Part shown: one piece after another, positions 45,801 to 54,622 of the stretch
Layout: each line of letters starts with the position of its first letter
How positions within the stretch are numbered: the stretch's first letter is position 1
NCBI GenBank assembly: GCA_964385175.1
Contig: CAYLNL010000007.1
Location: 1-64,000 of the forward strand
Length of the DNA: 64,000 nt
Source: CAYLNL01 sp964385175
GTDB lineage: Bacteria > Bacteroidota > Bacteroidia > Flavobacteriales > Flavobacteriaceae
Direction of reading: 5' to 3'
Notes under the pieces: model-generated
What the model saw: only the letters and a program-made list of their open reading frames with translations
Told to the model about the DNA's origin: nothing
The model's database searches: none
Position numbers and translations under genes: made by a program

Positions 45801-46921
45801 GACTTATCCGCTACGATACCCCGGGTACTGTATTTTTTGGATTTGTTGAAGAGCAGCTTTTTAAATTTGTTTTTTTTCAGCGTAATGATAAAGATGCCGT
45901 CTTCCGTGGCAACCCAGGTTCGCTCGGCAGTTTCAAAATAGATGTCGGTGATCTGGGGGCGTCCGTACGTGAGCTGGTCTTTTATTTTATCCTGTAAATT
46001 CAACACAATGCCATCCCGCGGATGAAGCACCAGGAAAAGATTGGTATCTTCAATTTGATGCCACCATATCAAATCATTGGCAGGATTCATATAAAACAAT
46101 CTTAAATAGCTCAGCCTATAGCTGCTTTCGGGGAGCTTTAACGGTTGTAAGCTAATGGTCTGCTGCACTGCGTTTTCACCGGAAAATCCCAGCAGCTGCT
46201 TTTTTCGGGGACATGCCACCCAAAGGGTGTTGTTTTTATCAACCCCCACATTCTTCAGGGTATCTTTAAACTGGAGGGTTTTCATGATATCGCCCCGGGG
46301 ATTCACCTGGAGCAATACCTCTTTTCTGTATAGCCACAAGAACCGGTCATCGGCATAAAAAATCTTTATCACGCCTTCTTTATGGGTGGAAAACATACGT
46401 TCAAAACGCTCATTGAAGTATTGGTAAACAGCGCCGTCACTGGTACTGAGCCACAGGTCTTTTTTAGCGTCGGAATACAGGTACGTGATGTTTTTGATGT
46501 TGAAAGGGATACGACCTCTAAAAACATCTTCAAAGCTTTGAATTTCACCGGTCTGCAAATCCAGGATATCAATGGCGTTTAGTTCGTAACGGTCGTACAG
46601 ATTGCCGTGAATGATCCAGAGCCGCTGTGCGTTGTCTTCATACAGATCCTTAATCGTATTGGAACGTAACGGACTGTTTTCCGACGTGTAATGTTTAAAC
46701 TCATAACCGTCGTACCGGTTCAATCCGTAGTTGGTTCCTATCCATATAAATCCCTGACTATCTTTATGAATTGTGTTGACAAACCTACTCGAGAGCCCGT
46801 CTTCTACAGATATTTTTTGGATATCGGTAATGTAAGACTGGGCATATAGGCTTTGGCACCATAACAACACCGATAGCAAGTACAGGGTGGAATGGATAAC
46901 AATATGGTTTTTAATGCCCAT
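42830..46921 (-). CDS. Hybrid two-component system protein (sensor kinase, receiver, AraC output), 2
   Basis: A paralogue of the previous gene with the same domain order, about 1363 residues: signal peptide, propeller (about 30-680; GFIWIGTNYGLNRYDGYEF), Y_Y_Y, membrane segment, kinase (H-box FFANISHELRTPLTLILG near 855; DSGKGIHPHDLPH; GGSGIGLAL), receiver (ILSDVMMPRMDG near 1165) and AraC HTH. Start taken at ATG 46921 (MGIKN); a TTG at 46933 is in frame. All kinase and receiver key residues are present, so it should be active. The tandem arrangement, 87 bases apart, with diverged propellers suggests duplication followed by change of ligand. Confidence 0.93.
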   Translation of the reverse strand: MGIKNHIVIHSTLYLLSVLLWCQSLYAQSYITDIQKISVEDGLSSRFVNTIHKDSQGFIWIGTNYGLNRYDGYEFKHYTSENSPLRSNTIKDLYEDNAQRLWIIHGNLYDRYELNAIDILDLQTGEIQSFEDVFRGRIPFNIKNITYLYSDAKKDLWLSTSDGAVYQYFNERFERMFSTHKEGVIKIFYADDRFLWLYRKEVLLQVNPRGDIMKTLQFKDTLKNVGVDKNNTLWVACPRKKQLLGFSGENAVQQTISLQPLKLPESSYRLSYLRLFYMNPANDLIWWHQIEDTNLFLVLHPRDGIVLNLQDKIKDQLTYGRPQITDIYFETAERTWVATEDGIFIITLKKNKFKKLLFNKSKKYSTRGIVADKSGTIYVNSYLGRTTIYPYKDTVIYRDEEIRKYRLGAARDRYGNLWFGGEQESIERYNPSKQERQYYVYSDTSQIRSSQWAIIRDKKDRVWIGTSSGLYYLEPEKNLYRKFSQYNTFPQLGKSTIYHLYEDEKGIWLGTSSGMYRLEPGKGITRRYAVEENAPFHIPYNYILHFHRDVSGIFWLATKGGGLIRLNPGDGSYQQFTTADGLSNNIINAVYEDDYGKLWLPSNYGLMQFDKKNFRINTYLNGDGITHEEFNIASHYRSDEGLLYFGGLSGVTVFNPADFTEENLVPAPLHITHCQVLNGKTGVLTDKTAIVSESAELVLSPSDKSLVVEFALLNYENSRQNSYAYKIEEPDKDWTTIGANSLRINALPYGRYVLRIKGKSIKGQSSANELSIPILVNAPFYLETRFIISCILTLALLVYGIFRWRLQNLRQAKIRLQETVKQRTAEIIQQKDKIEQQAEKLLELDSAKSRFFANISHELRTPLTLILGHLQSALKGRYGTIGKQLQANLEVSRNNGSRLLNMIEEILDLSKMESGKVDLQNKPVKLYALTDRLCDTFRSYLKGKHIRFSRHIAIPSDCILLLDEKKFEKIVINLLSNAAKFTGAGGSISLRVEKVNNSENDENWIQLTVRDSGKGIHPHDLPHIFDRFYQGGDKDTPMEGGSGIGLALSKELAELMGGSLSAESRLGEGSVFTFTFPKKEVDLLPEETVMAETESLIVPNSGLKKPRKNKEPGHGTKTPLVLVVEDHPQMRNYIRQQIETDYRVLEAGDGMEAWEALQKERPDLILSDVMMPRMDGFQLLSTLRADPATEDIPVIMLTARAAREDRLHALTIGVDDYLIKPFDEEELTARIRYSLRNRLKRQQWTARLPEAEKETLTAERQFLNRAEEVVSKAISNHAYAVVDMAEDLNLSRRQLFRKIKSATGLSPLQFIHEIRLQKARNLMENKEKETVAEVMYLVGFQRSGHFAQTYFKRFGKLPSSYFE

Positions 46922-46933
46922 GCAGAGAATCAA

Positions 46934-47320
46934 CTTATGAATACGAGGCTAAAATAAAAAAATATTACTTGGTAAATTTTTACCATTAACTAATTGATAA
47001 ATATAAGGCAGATGCTTTGCATCATTATCATTTCTATTTTTTTGAGCGCTACACCTATCAAATCCATACGGTATTTTAAAATTAAAAAACATTTACCCTG
47101 AAACGTAAACCTTCTGTTCAACCTCCTCATAAGCCCCACCCATATCCCCGAAACTATGCCAAGTTACAGCCCCTCACCCTACATTTCAACACCTCTTGTT
47201 AAAAACTTTTAAGTAGAAATACTTCTTTTTCCTTTCAATTCTGGCTGCAATTTTAAATCTTTGTTAACGGCTTTTCGTTTCAAAAAACAAATTGTAATAC
47301 CCTAAAAATCACGAAGAAAG
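46934..47320. other. 387-bp divergent intergenic region (HTCS 2 / nrdB)
   Basis: AT-rich, no reading frame of note. It must hold the promoters of the minus-strand regulator pair and of nrdB, but I find no full TTTG-N19-TAnnTTTG match; AAATCTTTG near 47257-47265 is the nearest -7-like sequence for nrdB. Confidence 0.5.
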
Positions 47321-48298
47321 ATGACCGCTATGGAACCTATTTTAAGAGAGAATAAAAACCGATTTGTAATTTTCCCCATTCAGCATCACGATATATGGCA
47401 ATGGTATAAAAAAGCCGAAGCCAGCTTTTGGACTGCTGAAGAGATAGACCTGCACCAAGATTTGGCAGATTGGAATACGAAGCTGAATGATGATGAGCGT
47501 CATTTCATAAAACACATTCTGGCATTTTTTGCCGCTTCAGACGGGATTGTCAATGAAAATTTAGCCGAAAACTTTGTAAACGAAGTGCAGTATCCCGAAG
47601 CGAAATTCTTTTATGGCTTCCAGATTATGATGGAAAATATCCATTCCGAAACCTATTCACTGTTGATAGATACCTACGTGAAAGATGAAAAGGAAAAAAC
47701 GCTCCTGTTTACGGCCATAGAAAACTTCCCGGCAATTCAAAAGAAAGCCCAATGGGCGCTGAAATGGATTGAATCGCCCAGTTTTGCCGAGCGGCTCATC
47801 GCTTTTGCGGCGGTAGAAGGCATCTTTTTCTCAGGCGCATTTTGTTCCATTTTCTGGCTCAAAAAACGGGGGCTTATGCCGGGGCTAACCTTTTCGAACG
47901 AACTCATCTCCCGGGACGAAGGCGTTCACTGCGATTTTGCCGTACACCTCCACAACCGCCATCTCGTGAACAAAGTACCCCGCGAGCGTATCACGGAAAT
48001 CATCACCAATGCGCTAGACATTGAACGGGAGTTTATCACCGAATCGCTGCCTGTGAGCCTTATCGGCATGAACGCCAGGCTGATGACTCAATACCTGGAG
48101 TTTGTAACTGACCGCTTGCTGGTGGAATTGGGTTGCGAAAAAGTATATAACGTTACCAATCCATTCGATTTTATGGATATGATTTCCCTCCAGGGAAAAA
48201 CCAATTTCTTTGAAAAACGCGTCTCCGAATACCAGAAGGCAGGCGTGCTCAACAAAGAAAAAGATACGCAAAAAATAAGCTTCGACGCTGATTTTTAG
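47321..48298 (+). CDS. nrdB: Ribonucleoside-diphosphate reductase, beta subunit
   Basis: Class I small subunit, 325 residues, which holds the diiron-tyrosyl radical cofactor for reduction of NDPs to dNDPs. The metal and radical region EAKFFYGFQIMMENIHSETY is intact, including the ENIHSE ligands and the tyrosine expected to carry the radical. The C-terminal FDADF is the tail that docks on NrdA. The start MTAMEP at 47321 has an alternative ATG three codons later that matches relatives starting MEPIL. The gene pairs with nrdA, from which it is separated by an AT-rich inserted gene. Confidence 0.96.
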   Translation: MTAMEPILRENKNRFVIFPIQHHDIWQWYKKAEASFWTAEEIDLHQDLADWNTKLNDDERHFIKHILAFFAASDGIVNENLAENFVNEVQYPEAKFFYGFQIMMENIHSETYSLLIDTYVKDEKEKTLLFTAIENFPAIQKKAQWALKWIESPSFAERLIAFAAVEGIFFSGAFCSIFWLKKRGLMPGLTFSNELISRDEGVHCDFAVHLHNRHLVNKVPRERITEIITNALDIEREFITESLPVSLIGMNARLMTQYLEFVTDRLLVELGCEKVYNVTNPFDFMDMISLQGKTNFFEKRVSEYQKAGVLNKEKDTQKISFDADF

Positions 48299-48373
48299 GG
48301 CGATACCGTAATTTTTTTGTTTTTGAGTTGAAAAGCGATGTGTTGTGCTTAATTGTAAAAAGAGGAAATCACT

Positions 48374-48847
48374 ATGACTAATTTTGATAATATTTTTGAA
48401 GAATTTCAATACTCTGATAAAGCAGAAAAATCTTTGAAAGAATTCAGTAATTGGATTCTTAGCATATCGATAGGAATAGGTGCATTATTGGTTACTCAAA
48501 TTAAAGAATTTGACTTGCCCAAATATGATTTTAACAAGATAATTTATCTCACAATTTTAATTTGCTCAATGTTGAATATTTTAGTGACAGGTTATAACAA
48601 ATATATGATTCTGAAAAGAGATACAATAATGAGTATAAAATATGGTTCCCTTAAAAAGTTGATGATTTTATCAAAGATAAATAATAAAAGACCAGAAGAA
48701 ATAAAAGAAGAGTGGAATAAAATATTCGCTGAATGGGCAAACGAGTTTAATAAAATTAAAAGAATTGGACAGATTTTAAATATTTCAGTTGTTACTATAC
48801 TGATTACAATTCTATTTATAGGTGTATTTATTATAACGGTAATATAA
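48374..48847 (+). CDS. Small membrane protein of unknown function between nrdB and nrdA
   Basis: 157 residues with three likely membrane segments (about 27-45, 56-76 and 138-156) and a charged loop of about 60 residues between the second and third. The coding sequence is strikingly AT-rich compared with both nrd genes, suggesting recent acquisition. I do not recognise a family; small 2TM effectors of the SLATT type have a comparable layout, but no partner sensor gene is nearby. It has the same direction as the nrd genes and may be read with them; 198 bases without a gene separate it from nrdA. Confidence 0.7.
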   Translation: MTNFDNIFEEFQYSDKAEKSLKEFSNWILSISIGIGALLVTQIKEFDLPKYDFNKIIYLTILICSMLNILVTGYNKYMILKRDTIMSIKYGSLKKLMILSKINNKRPEEIKEEWNKIFAEWANEFNKIKRIGQILNISVVTILITILFIGVFIITVI

Positions 48848-49045
48848 AAACAGCTAAGCATAACAAATTCTATAGTGCATGGGTTTCAGTAGTTTTCAGA
48901 GACTCGTGATTCGTAAAAGAGCCAGATAAACTAATAAGAAATTGCTTCGTGTTTTCGTACGACGCTATACCATTAAACGTTATTTTAAACTCGGCAATGT
49001 AATCTATTACGCAAAACAAAGTATAAACTTAAAAAAGACAACATA

Positions 49046-51469
49046 ATGTATGTAGTAAAACGAGACGGCAGAAAAGAACCTGTATTATTCGATAAAATTA
49101 CCGCACGGGTGCGCAAATTGTGCTATGGGTTGAGTGACCTGGTGGACCCGGTGAAGGTAGCCATGCGCGTTATTGAAGGGTTGTATGATGGGGTAACCAC
49201 TTCCGAGTTGGACAACCTGGCTGCGGAAATCGCCGCTACCATGACGGCCACCCATCCCGACTATGCCCGGCTGGCAGCCCGTATCTCCGTATCCAACCTG
49301 CACAAAAACACTAAAAAGTCGTTCTCCGAAGCCATGAACGACCTCTATCATTACGTGAACCCGAGAACGGGGAAGCGAGCTTCCTTACTGGCGGATGATG
49401 TCTATCAGGTGATTATGAAACATGCGGAAACCCTGGATGCCAACATCATTTATAACCGCGATTTCGGCTATGATTATTTCGGGTTTAAGACCCTTGAGCG
49501 CTCGTATCTCCTGAAGTTGAACGGGAAAATAGCCGAACGCCCCCAGCATACGCTCATGCGCGTCTCCGTGGGCATTCACCTGGACGATATTGAAAGTGTG
49601 CTGGAGACGTATGAACTCATGTCCAAAAAATACTTCACTCACGCCACACCTACGCTTTTCAACTCCGGGACACCCAAGCCCCAGATGTCGTCCTGCTTTC
49701 TGTTAGCCATGAAAGACGACAGCATTGAAGGCATTTATGACACGGTGAAACAAACCGCCAAAATTTCCCAATCGGCTGGCGGAATAGGAGTTTCCATTCA
49801 CAACATACGGGCTACCGGCAGTTATATTGCCGGAACCAATGGCACTTCCAACGGCATTGTGCCTATGCTCCGCGTGTTCAACGACACGGCGCGCTACGTG
49901 GACCAGGGCGGTGGCAAGCGCAAAGGCTCTTTCGCCATTTATATAGAACCATGGCACGCCGATATTATGGAATTTTTAGAGCTGAAAAAAAATCATGGCA
50001 AGGAAGAAATGCGCGCCCGCGACCTGTTCTATGCCCTCTGGATACCCGATTTGTTTATGCAACGGGTGGAGGAAGATGGCGTGTGGACGCTGATGTGCCC
50101 AAACGAATGCCCCGGCCTGTACGATTCGCATAGCGAAGCGTTTGAAAAGCGTTACCTCCGCTACGAAGCAGAAGGCAAAGGCAGGAGAACTCTGAAAGCC
50201 CGCGAGCTATGGGAAAAAATCCTGGAATCGCAGATAGAGACCGGCACACCTTATATGCTCTACAAAGATGCGGCGAATCGGAAATCGAACCAGAAAAACC
50301 TGGGCACCATCCGCTCATCCAACCTCTGCACGGAAATCATGGAATATACCTCCCCGGACGAGGTAGCGGTGTGTAACTTAGCCTCGATTGCGTTGCCTAT
50401 GTTCGTGAAAGGGATGGAGTTTGACCACAAAGAACTTTTTAAAGTTACCCGGCAGGTAACCCGCAACCTCAACCGCATCATCGACCGAAATTACTATCCT
50501 ATAGAAGAAGCCCGCCGCTCTAATCTTCGCCATCGCCCCATCGGGATTGGCGTGCAGGGACTGGCAGATACCTTCATCAAACTGCGTATGCCCTTCACCT
50601 CGGACGAAGCCAAAAAACTGAACCAGGAAATCTTTGAAACGCTTTATTATGCCGCACTGACGGCTTCCATGGAGCTGGCCAAAGAAGAAAAACCCTACGA
50701 AACCTACAAAGGTTCGCCCATCTCTGAAGGCATTTTCCAACACAACTTATGGGGCGTGAAAGATAGCGACCTGAGCGGCCGGTGGGATTGGGAAAAACTT
50801 CGCCAGGAAGTGAAGAAGCACGGTGTGCGGAACTCCCTGCTCCTGGCGCCTATGCCCACAGCCTCCACCTCGCAGATATTGGGCAACAACGAGTGCTTTG
50901 AGCCCTTTACCTCCAATATCTATACCCGCCGGGTGCTGTCGGGCGAATTCATTGTCGTCAACAAATACCTCCTGGAAGACCTCGTGAACCTGGGGCTCTG
51001 GAACGAGGACACCAAGCAGGAACTCATGCGCGCCAACGGTTCGGTGCAGGATATAGACACCATTCCGAAGGACATTAAGGAATTGTACAAAACCGTCTGG
51101 GAAATGAGTATGAAAGACATCATAGACATGGCGCGCCACAGGGGCTATTTTATAGACCAATCCCAGTCGCTGAACCTGTTTATGGAAAATGCCAATTTCG
51201 CCAAACTCACCTCCATGCACTTCTACGCCTGGAAAAGCGGGCTCAAGACCGGCATGTACTATTTGCGTACCAAATCGGCGGTGGATGCTATTAAATTCAC
51301 GCTGGATAACACGAAAAAAGCCGAGCCCGAACCGGAAATACCGGTCATCTCCAAACCCGTTTCACCCGAAGCCATCGAAGTAACTCCCATAGACCCGGGT
51401 GAATTTAAAGAAATGATCGCCCAGTCCCGCCAGAGCGAAGGCGATGATTGTGTGATGTGCGGGTCGTAA
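49046..51469 (+). CDS. nrdA: Ribonucleoside-diphosphate reductase, alpha subunit
   Basis: Class I large subunit, 807 residues, catalysing reduction of ribonucleoside diphosphates. An N-terminal ATP-cone (MYVVKRDGRKEPVLFDKITA, about 1-95) gives allosteric activity control. Active-site elements MSSCFLLAM, SSNLCTEI and FEPFTSNIYTRR are present, and the C-terminus CVMCGS carries the CxxC pair that re-reduces the active site. The methyltransferase gene starts only 16 bases after the stop. Confidence 0.97.
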   Translation: MYVVKRDGRKEPVLFDKITARVRKLCYGLSDLVDPVKVAMRVIEGLYDGVTTSELDNLAAEIAATMTATHPDYARLAARISVSNLHKNTKKSFSEAMNDLYHYVNPRTGKRASLLADDVYQVIMKHAETLDANIIYNRDFGYDYFGFKTLERSYLLKLNGKIAERPQHTLMRVSVGIHLDDIESVLETYELMSKKYFTHATPTLFNSGTPKPQMSSCFLLAMKDDSIEGIYDTVKQTAKISQSAGGIGVSIHNIRATGSYIAGTNGTSNGIVPMLRVFNDTARYVDQGGGKRKGSFAIYIEPWHADIMEFLELKKNHGKEEMRARDLFYALWIPDLFMQRVEEDGVWTLMCPNECPGLYDSHSEAFEKRYLRYEAEGKGRRTLKARELWEKILESQIETGTPYMLYKDAANRKSNQKNLGTIRSSNLCTEIMEYTSPDEVAVCNLASIALPMFVKGMEFDHKELFKVTRQVTRNLNRIIDRNYYPIEEARRSNLRHRPIGIGVQGLADTFIKLRMPFTSDEAKKLNQEIFETLYYAALTASMELAKEEKPYETYKGSPISEGIFQHNLWGVKDSDLSGRWDWEKLRQEVKKHGVRNSLLLAPMPTASTSQILGNNECFEPFTSNIYTRRVLSGEFIVVNKYLLEDLVNLGLWNEDTKQELMRANGSVQDIDTIPKDIKELYKTVWEMSMKDIIDMARHRGYFIDQSQSLNLFMENANFAKLTSMHFYAWKSGLKTGMYYLRTKSAVDAIKFTLDNTKKAEPEPEIPVISKPVSPEAIEVTPIDPGEFKEMIAQSRQSEGDDCVMCGS

Positions 51470-51485
51470 CTTTGTAGCGTTTATC

Positions 51486-53120
51486 ATGCAAAGAAACCTA
51501 TTTGGAGAAGTTGAATTAGCCGGAATATCGGTTACAGAGGCTGCTGAAAGAGCTAACGTTTCTTCGGCTACTGTTAGAAACTGGATAAAAACCGGTTATC
51601 TCACCCAATTAAACAAAGGTAGTATTGACCCGGAAAGCCTGTCCGGTTTTATGGCTGAAATAGCCGGCAAGGAGAAACTCAACGCCCGGGCAAATAAGTT
51701 GAAAAAAGATAGTCACGACCACAAGCGCGTGTCAGACCTACTTCAGTCAAAACTTTCCGCAAAGAGAAGTTTAGACACTCTCGGAGAAGAGTACGAATCT
51801 TCTTTATCCAATTCGTATCGTAACCAGGAAGGGATTTACTATACTCCGGCACATATTGTTAAAGACATGTTGAAGGAGTTAAAACCAGATTCGTCAACGA
51901 CTTTTTGCGACCCTTGCTGCGGAGCGGGCAATTTTATCATAGAAGCAATTAACAAGGGAGTAAAACCGGAACATATCTATGCGTTTGATACAGACCCGAA
52001 TGCGATTGCCATTACCAAAAAGCGAATTTTGGAGAAAACCGGGTACGATTCACCAACCGTCATAGAAGCGGATTTTTTACAGATGGCATCTTCTCACAAA
52101 TTGGGAAACCTACGATTTGATTACATTTTTACAAACCCTCCATGGGGAAAAAAGTTGCCAAAAAATGAGAAGGAGCGGTATAGCACTCTTTTTCAATCCG
52201 GTAAAAGTATAGATACCTGTTCGCTTTTCTTTTTTGCATGCCTTACGATTTTAAATGAAAAGGGGGAGCTTGGATTTTTACTGCCGGAAGCATTTTTCAA
52301 CATTGCCACTTTTCAAGATGCCAGGCAAAAAGCCTTAGCGCTGAAAATGAAAAGACTGATTGATTATGGCAAGCCGTTCAAAGGATTAGTAACCAAAGCT
52401 CAATCCCTTATTCTTGAAAAAACGGAAAGCACAGGTGAAGAAGAAATCGTATGCCAGGTCGAAAACAATTCCTTTTCGAGGAAGGTGGCGTCCTTCAGCG
52501 CAAATCCTAAAAAAATAATCAATTTTTGGTCAGATGCTGATAATGCCAGGGTTATTGAGCATATTTATATGCTGCCTCATAGTACATTAGAGAACCGTGC
52601 AAAATGGGGGTTGGGAATCGTAACCGGTAATAACGCTACGTTTTGTAAAAGAACACCGAAAGAGAATTATATCCCCGTTTATAAAGGATCTGACATCCAC
52701 CCACACGGGCTAAAAAAACCTTCCCATTACATTCCTGAAGACCTTTCGCTTTATCAACAAGTCGCTCCCCTGGATTTGTACAAATCAGAGGTAAAACTCA
52801 TCTATAGATTTATAGCTTCCCACTTGACTTTTTATTGCGATAGCGAACAACGGTTTATCCTGAACAGTGCAAACCTTTTAATCCCCGGCGATGAAATCGG
52901 AATTACACCACAACAGTTATGCGACTTGTTGAATAGCCAGTTTATGAATTGGGTATTTACAAACCTCTTTAATACGCATAAAATACTTCGGGGCGATTTG
53001 GAGGCTTTGCCCATCCATACCGGTTATTTTAAAGACAATACATCATTTAACGAAGCGTCATTCCTGGAATACTTGAATATAGAAAAAACTAACAACGGAA
53101 CGTACCGGATCAAAGAATAA
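51486..53120 (+). CDS. N6-adenine DNA methyltransferase with N-terminal MerR-like HTH (TaqI/Eco57I type)
   Basis: 544 residues. An N-terminal MerR/excisionase-like helix-turn-helix (ISVTEAAERANVSSATVRNW, about 14-33) precedes a class I methyltransferase core: SAM-binding FCDPCCGAGNFIIEA (about 140-154) and catalytic TNPPWG. The C-terminal third (from about 360) resembles the TaqI-type target-recognition domain. It probably methylates adenine in DNA. No restriction endonuclease gene is nearby, so it is solitary or the remnant of a type II system; the short downstream relic may be what is left. The HTH fused to a methyltransferase is uncommon and might give DNA targeting or autoregulation. Confidence 0.85.
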   Translation: MQRNLFGEVELAGISVTEAAERANVSSATVRNWIKTGYLTQLNKGSIDPESLSGFMAEIAGKEKLNARANKLKKDSHDHKRVSDLLQSKLSAKRSLDTLGEEYESSLSNSYRNQEGIYYTPAHIVKDMLKELKPDSSTTFCDPCCGAGNFIIEAINKGVKPEHIYAFDTDPNAIAITKKRILEKTGYDSPTVIEADFLQMASSHKLGNLRFDYIFTNPPWGKKLPKNEKERYSTLFQSGKSIDTCSLFFFACLTILNEKGELGFLLPEAFFNIATFQDARQKALALKMKRLIDYGKPFKGLVTKAQSLILEKTESTGEEEIVCQVENNSFSRKVASFSANPKKIINFWSDADNARVIEHIYMLPHSTLENRAKWGLGIVTGNNATFCKRTPKENYIPVYKGSDIHPHGLKKPSHYIPEDLSLYQQVAPLDLYKSEVKLIYRFIASHLTFYCDSEQRFILNSANLLIPGDEIGITPQQLCDLLNSQFMNWVFTNLFNTHKILRGDLEALPIHTGYFKDNTSFNEASFLEYLNIEKTNNGTYRIKE

Positions 53121-53128
53121 GACTATGA

Positions 53129-53203
53129 AAACCTTGGCAGGAGCAAAACAGCATTTACGATGAAATTTTTTATCAATACGAACCAAAACTCAACCCCGTT
53201 TTC
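53129..53203 (+). pseudogene. Possible coding relic between the methyltransferase and dgt
   Basis: An open frame from 53129, in phase with dgt and without a start, reads NSIYDEIFYQYEPKLNPVF immediately before the dgt ATG. It looks like protein sequence but does not belong to dGTPases, which start at MMHWEQ or MHWEQ. It may be the tail of a lost gene, perhaps the cognate endonuclease; evidence is thin. Confidence 0.25.
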
Positions 53204-54550
53204 ATGATGCACTGGGAACAACTTTTATCGCTTAAACGCTTTGGGGACGCCCGCAAACGCCTCCGCACCGAACAGGACGATACCCGCCTGGGGTTTGAAG
53301 TGGACTACGACCGGGTTATTTTTTCGTCCGCATTTCGCAGCCTCCAGGACAAAACCCAGGTCATTCCTCTCTCCAAAACCGATTTTGTGCATACCCGCCT
53401 CACCCACAGCCTGGAAGTTTCCGTGGTGGGCAGAAGCCTGGGACGCATCACCGGGAAAAAAATCCTGGAAAAATACCCCCACCTGAAAACCGTCCACGGC
53501 TATCACTTCAACGACTTTGGCGCTATCGTGGCGGCGGCGGCGCTGGCGCACGACATCGGTAACCCCCCCTTTGGGCATAGCGGGGAAAAAGCCATCGGAG
53601 CCTGGTTCAAAAGCGCACAGGGCGAAACTTTCAAAAACCGGCTCACCCCGGAGCAGTTCCAGGATTTAACTGATTTTGAGGGAAACGCCAATGGCTTTAA
53701 GATCATCACCGAAAGCCGGGAAGGCGTACCGGGCGGCTTGCGCCTCAGCTATGCCACGCTGGGCGCTTTCCTGAAATACCCCAAAGGCTCATTGCCTCAA
53801 AAACCTTCCTCCCACATCGCCCATAAAAAATTCAGTGTTTTCCAGTCCGAAAAGGATTTTCTTATGGAAGTCGCTTCCGAGCTGGGGCTTCCCAAAACCG
53901 GGAAAAGCGGGCAGGAGACCTTTTGCCGGCACCCGTTGGCATACCTCGTGGAAGCGGCAGACGATATTTGCTACACCATCATCGATTTTGAAGACGGCAT
54001 CAACTTAGGGCTGGTTCCCGAAGAATATGCACTGGAATACCTCATCAAACTGGTAAAGGATACCATCAACACCGCCAAATATAGCTCCCTGCAAACCCCC
54101 GAAGACCGTATCAGCTATCTTCGGGCGTTAGCCATCAATACCCTCATTGAAGAAGCTTCCAACGTTTTTATGGAAAACGAAGACGCTATCCTGAATGGCT
54201 CGTTTGAATGGGCATTGTTGCAACGCTCGGCCTATAAAGCCCAGGTAGAAGACATTCTCGCACTCAGTGTCAAACGAATTTATCAATCTGAGAATGTCAT
54301 CGAAAAAGAAATTTCCGGCTATGCCATCATCGGGAAACTAATGGACGTATATGCCGCTGCTGTTTTGAGAACGTTTGACGGCGCTGCAACGCCGTATGAT
54401 AACTTGCTGCTGAAAACCATTCCTGAAAAATATACCATTCCGAACACTTCCCTCTACCAAGCCATTTTGAATGTGTGTTGTTTTATAGCCAGCTTGACGG
54501 ATGGAAAGGTAGTGGCGCTTTACCATAAAATATCGGGCTGGCAAATGTAG
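53204..54550 (+). CDS. dgt: Deoxyguanosinetriphosphate triphosphohydrolase-like HD protein
   Basis: HD-domain dNTP triphosphohydrolase, 448 residues, hydrolysing dGTP or other dNTPs to the deoxynucleoside and triphosphate. The HD metal site is seen as RLTHSLEV (first His), LAHDIGNPPFGHSGE (HD plus active-site stretch) and a later conserved Asp in EAADDICYTIIDFEDG. Two adjacent ATGs (53204, 53207) can serve as start. With nrdAB it balances dNTP pools, and such enzymes also limit phage; here the neighbouring methyltransferase makes that worth noting but not proven. Confidence 0.93.
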   Translation: MMHWEQLLSLKRFGDARKRLRTEQDDTRLGFEVDYDRVIFSSAFRSLQDKTQVIPLSKTDFVHTRLTHSLEVSVVGRSLGRITGKKILEKYPHLKTVHGYHFNDFGAIVAAAALAHDIGNPPFGHSGEKAIGAWFKSAQGETFKNRLTPEQFQDLTDFEGNANGFKIITESREGVPGGLRLSYATLGAFLKYPKGSLPQKPSSHIAHKKFSVFQSEKDFLMEVASELGLPKTGKSGQETFCRHPLAYLVEAADDICYTIIDFEDGINLGLVPEEYALEYLIKLVKDTINTAKYSSLQTPEDRISYLRALAINTLIEEASNVFMENEDAILNGSFEWALLQRSAYKAQVEDILALSVKRIYQSENVIEKEISGYAIIGKLMDVYAAAVLRTFDGAATPYDNLLLKTIPEKYTIPNTSLYQAILNVCCFIASLTDGKVVALYHKISGWQM

Positions 54551-54622
54551 AATATTTTTGTGGGGGCATGTAGGGTATTGACTTCTTCTTAAAAAGAAGA
54601 AGGTTGAAAGATTTTTTATATC

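Noticed and set aside
54582..54602. Terminator hairpin after dgt (CTTCTTCTT / AAGAAGAAG)
   Set aside because: The stem is real, but there is no T-run directly behind it on the plus strand, so I do not call it a terminator.
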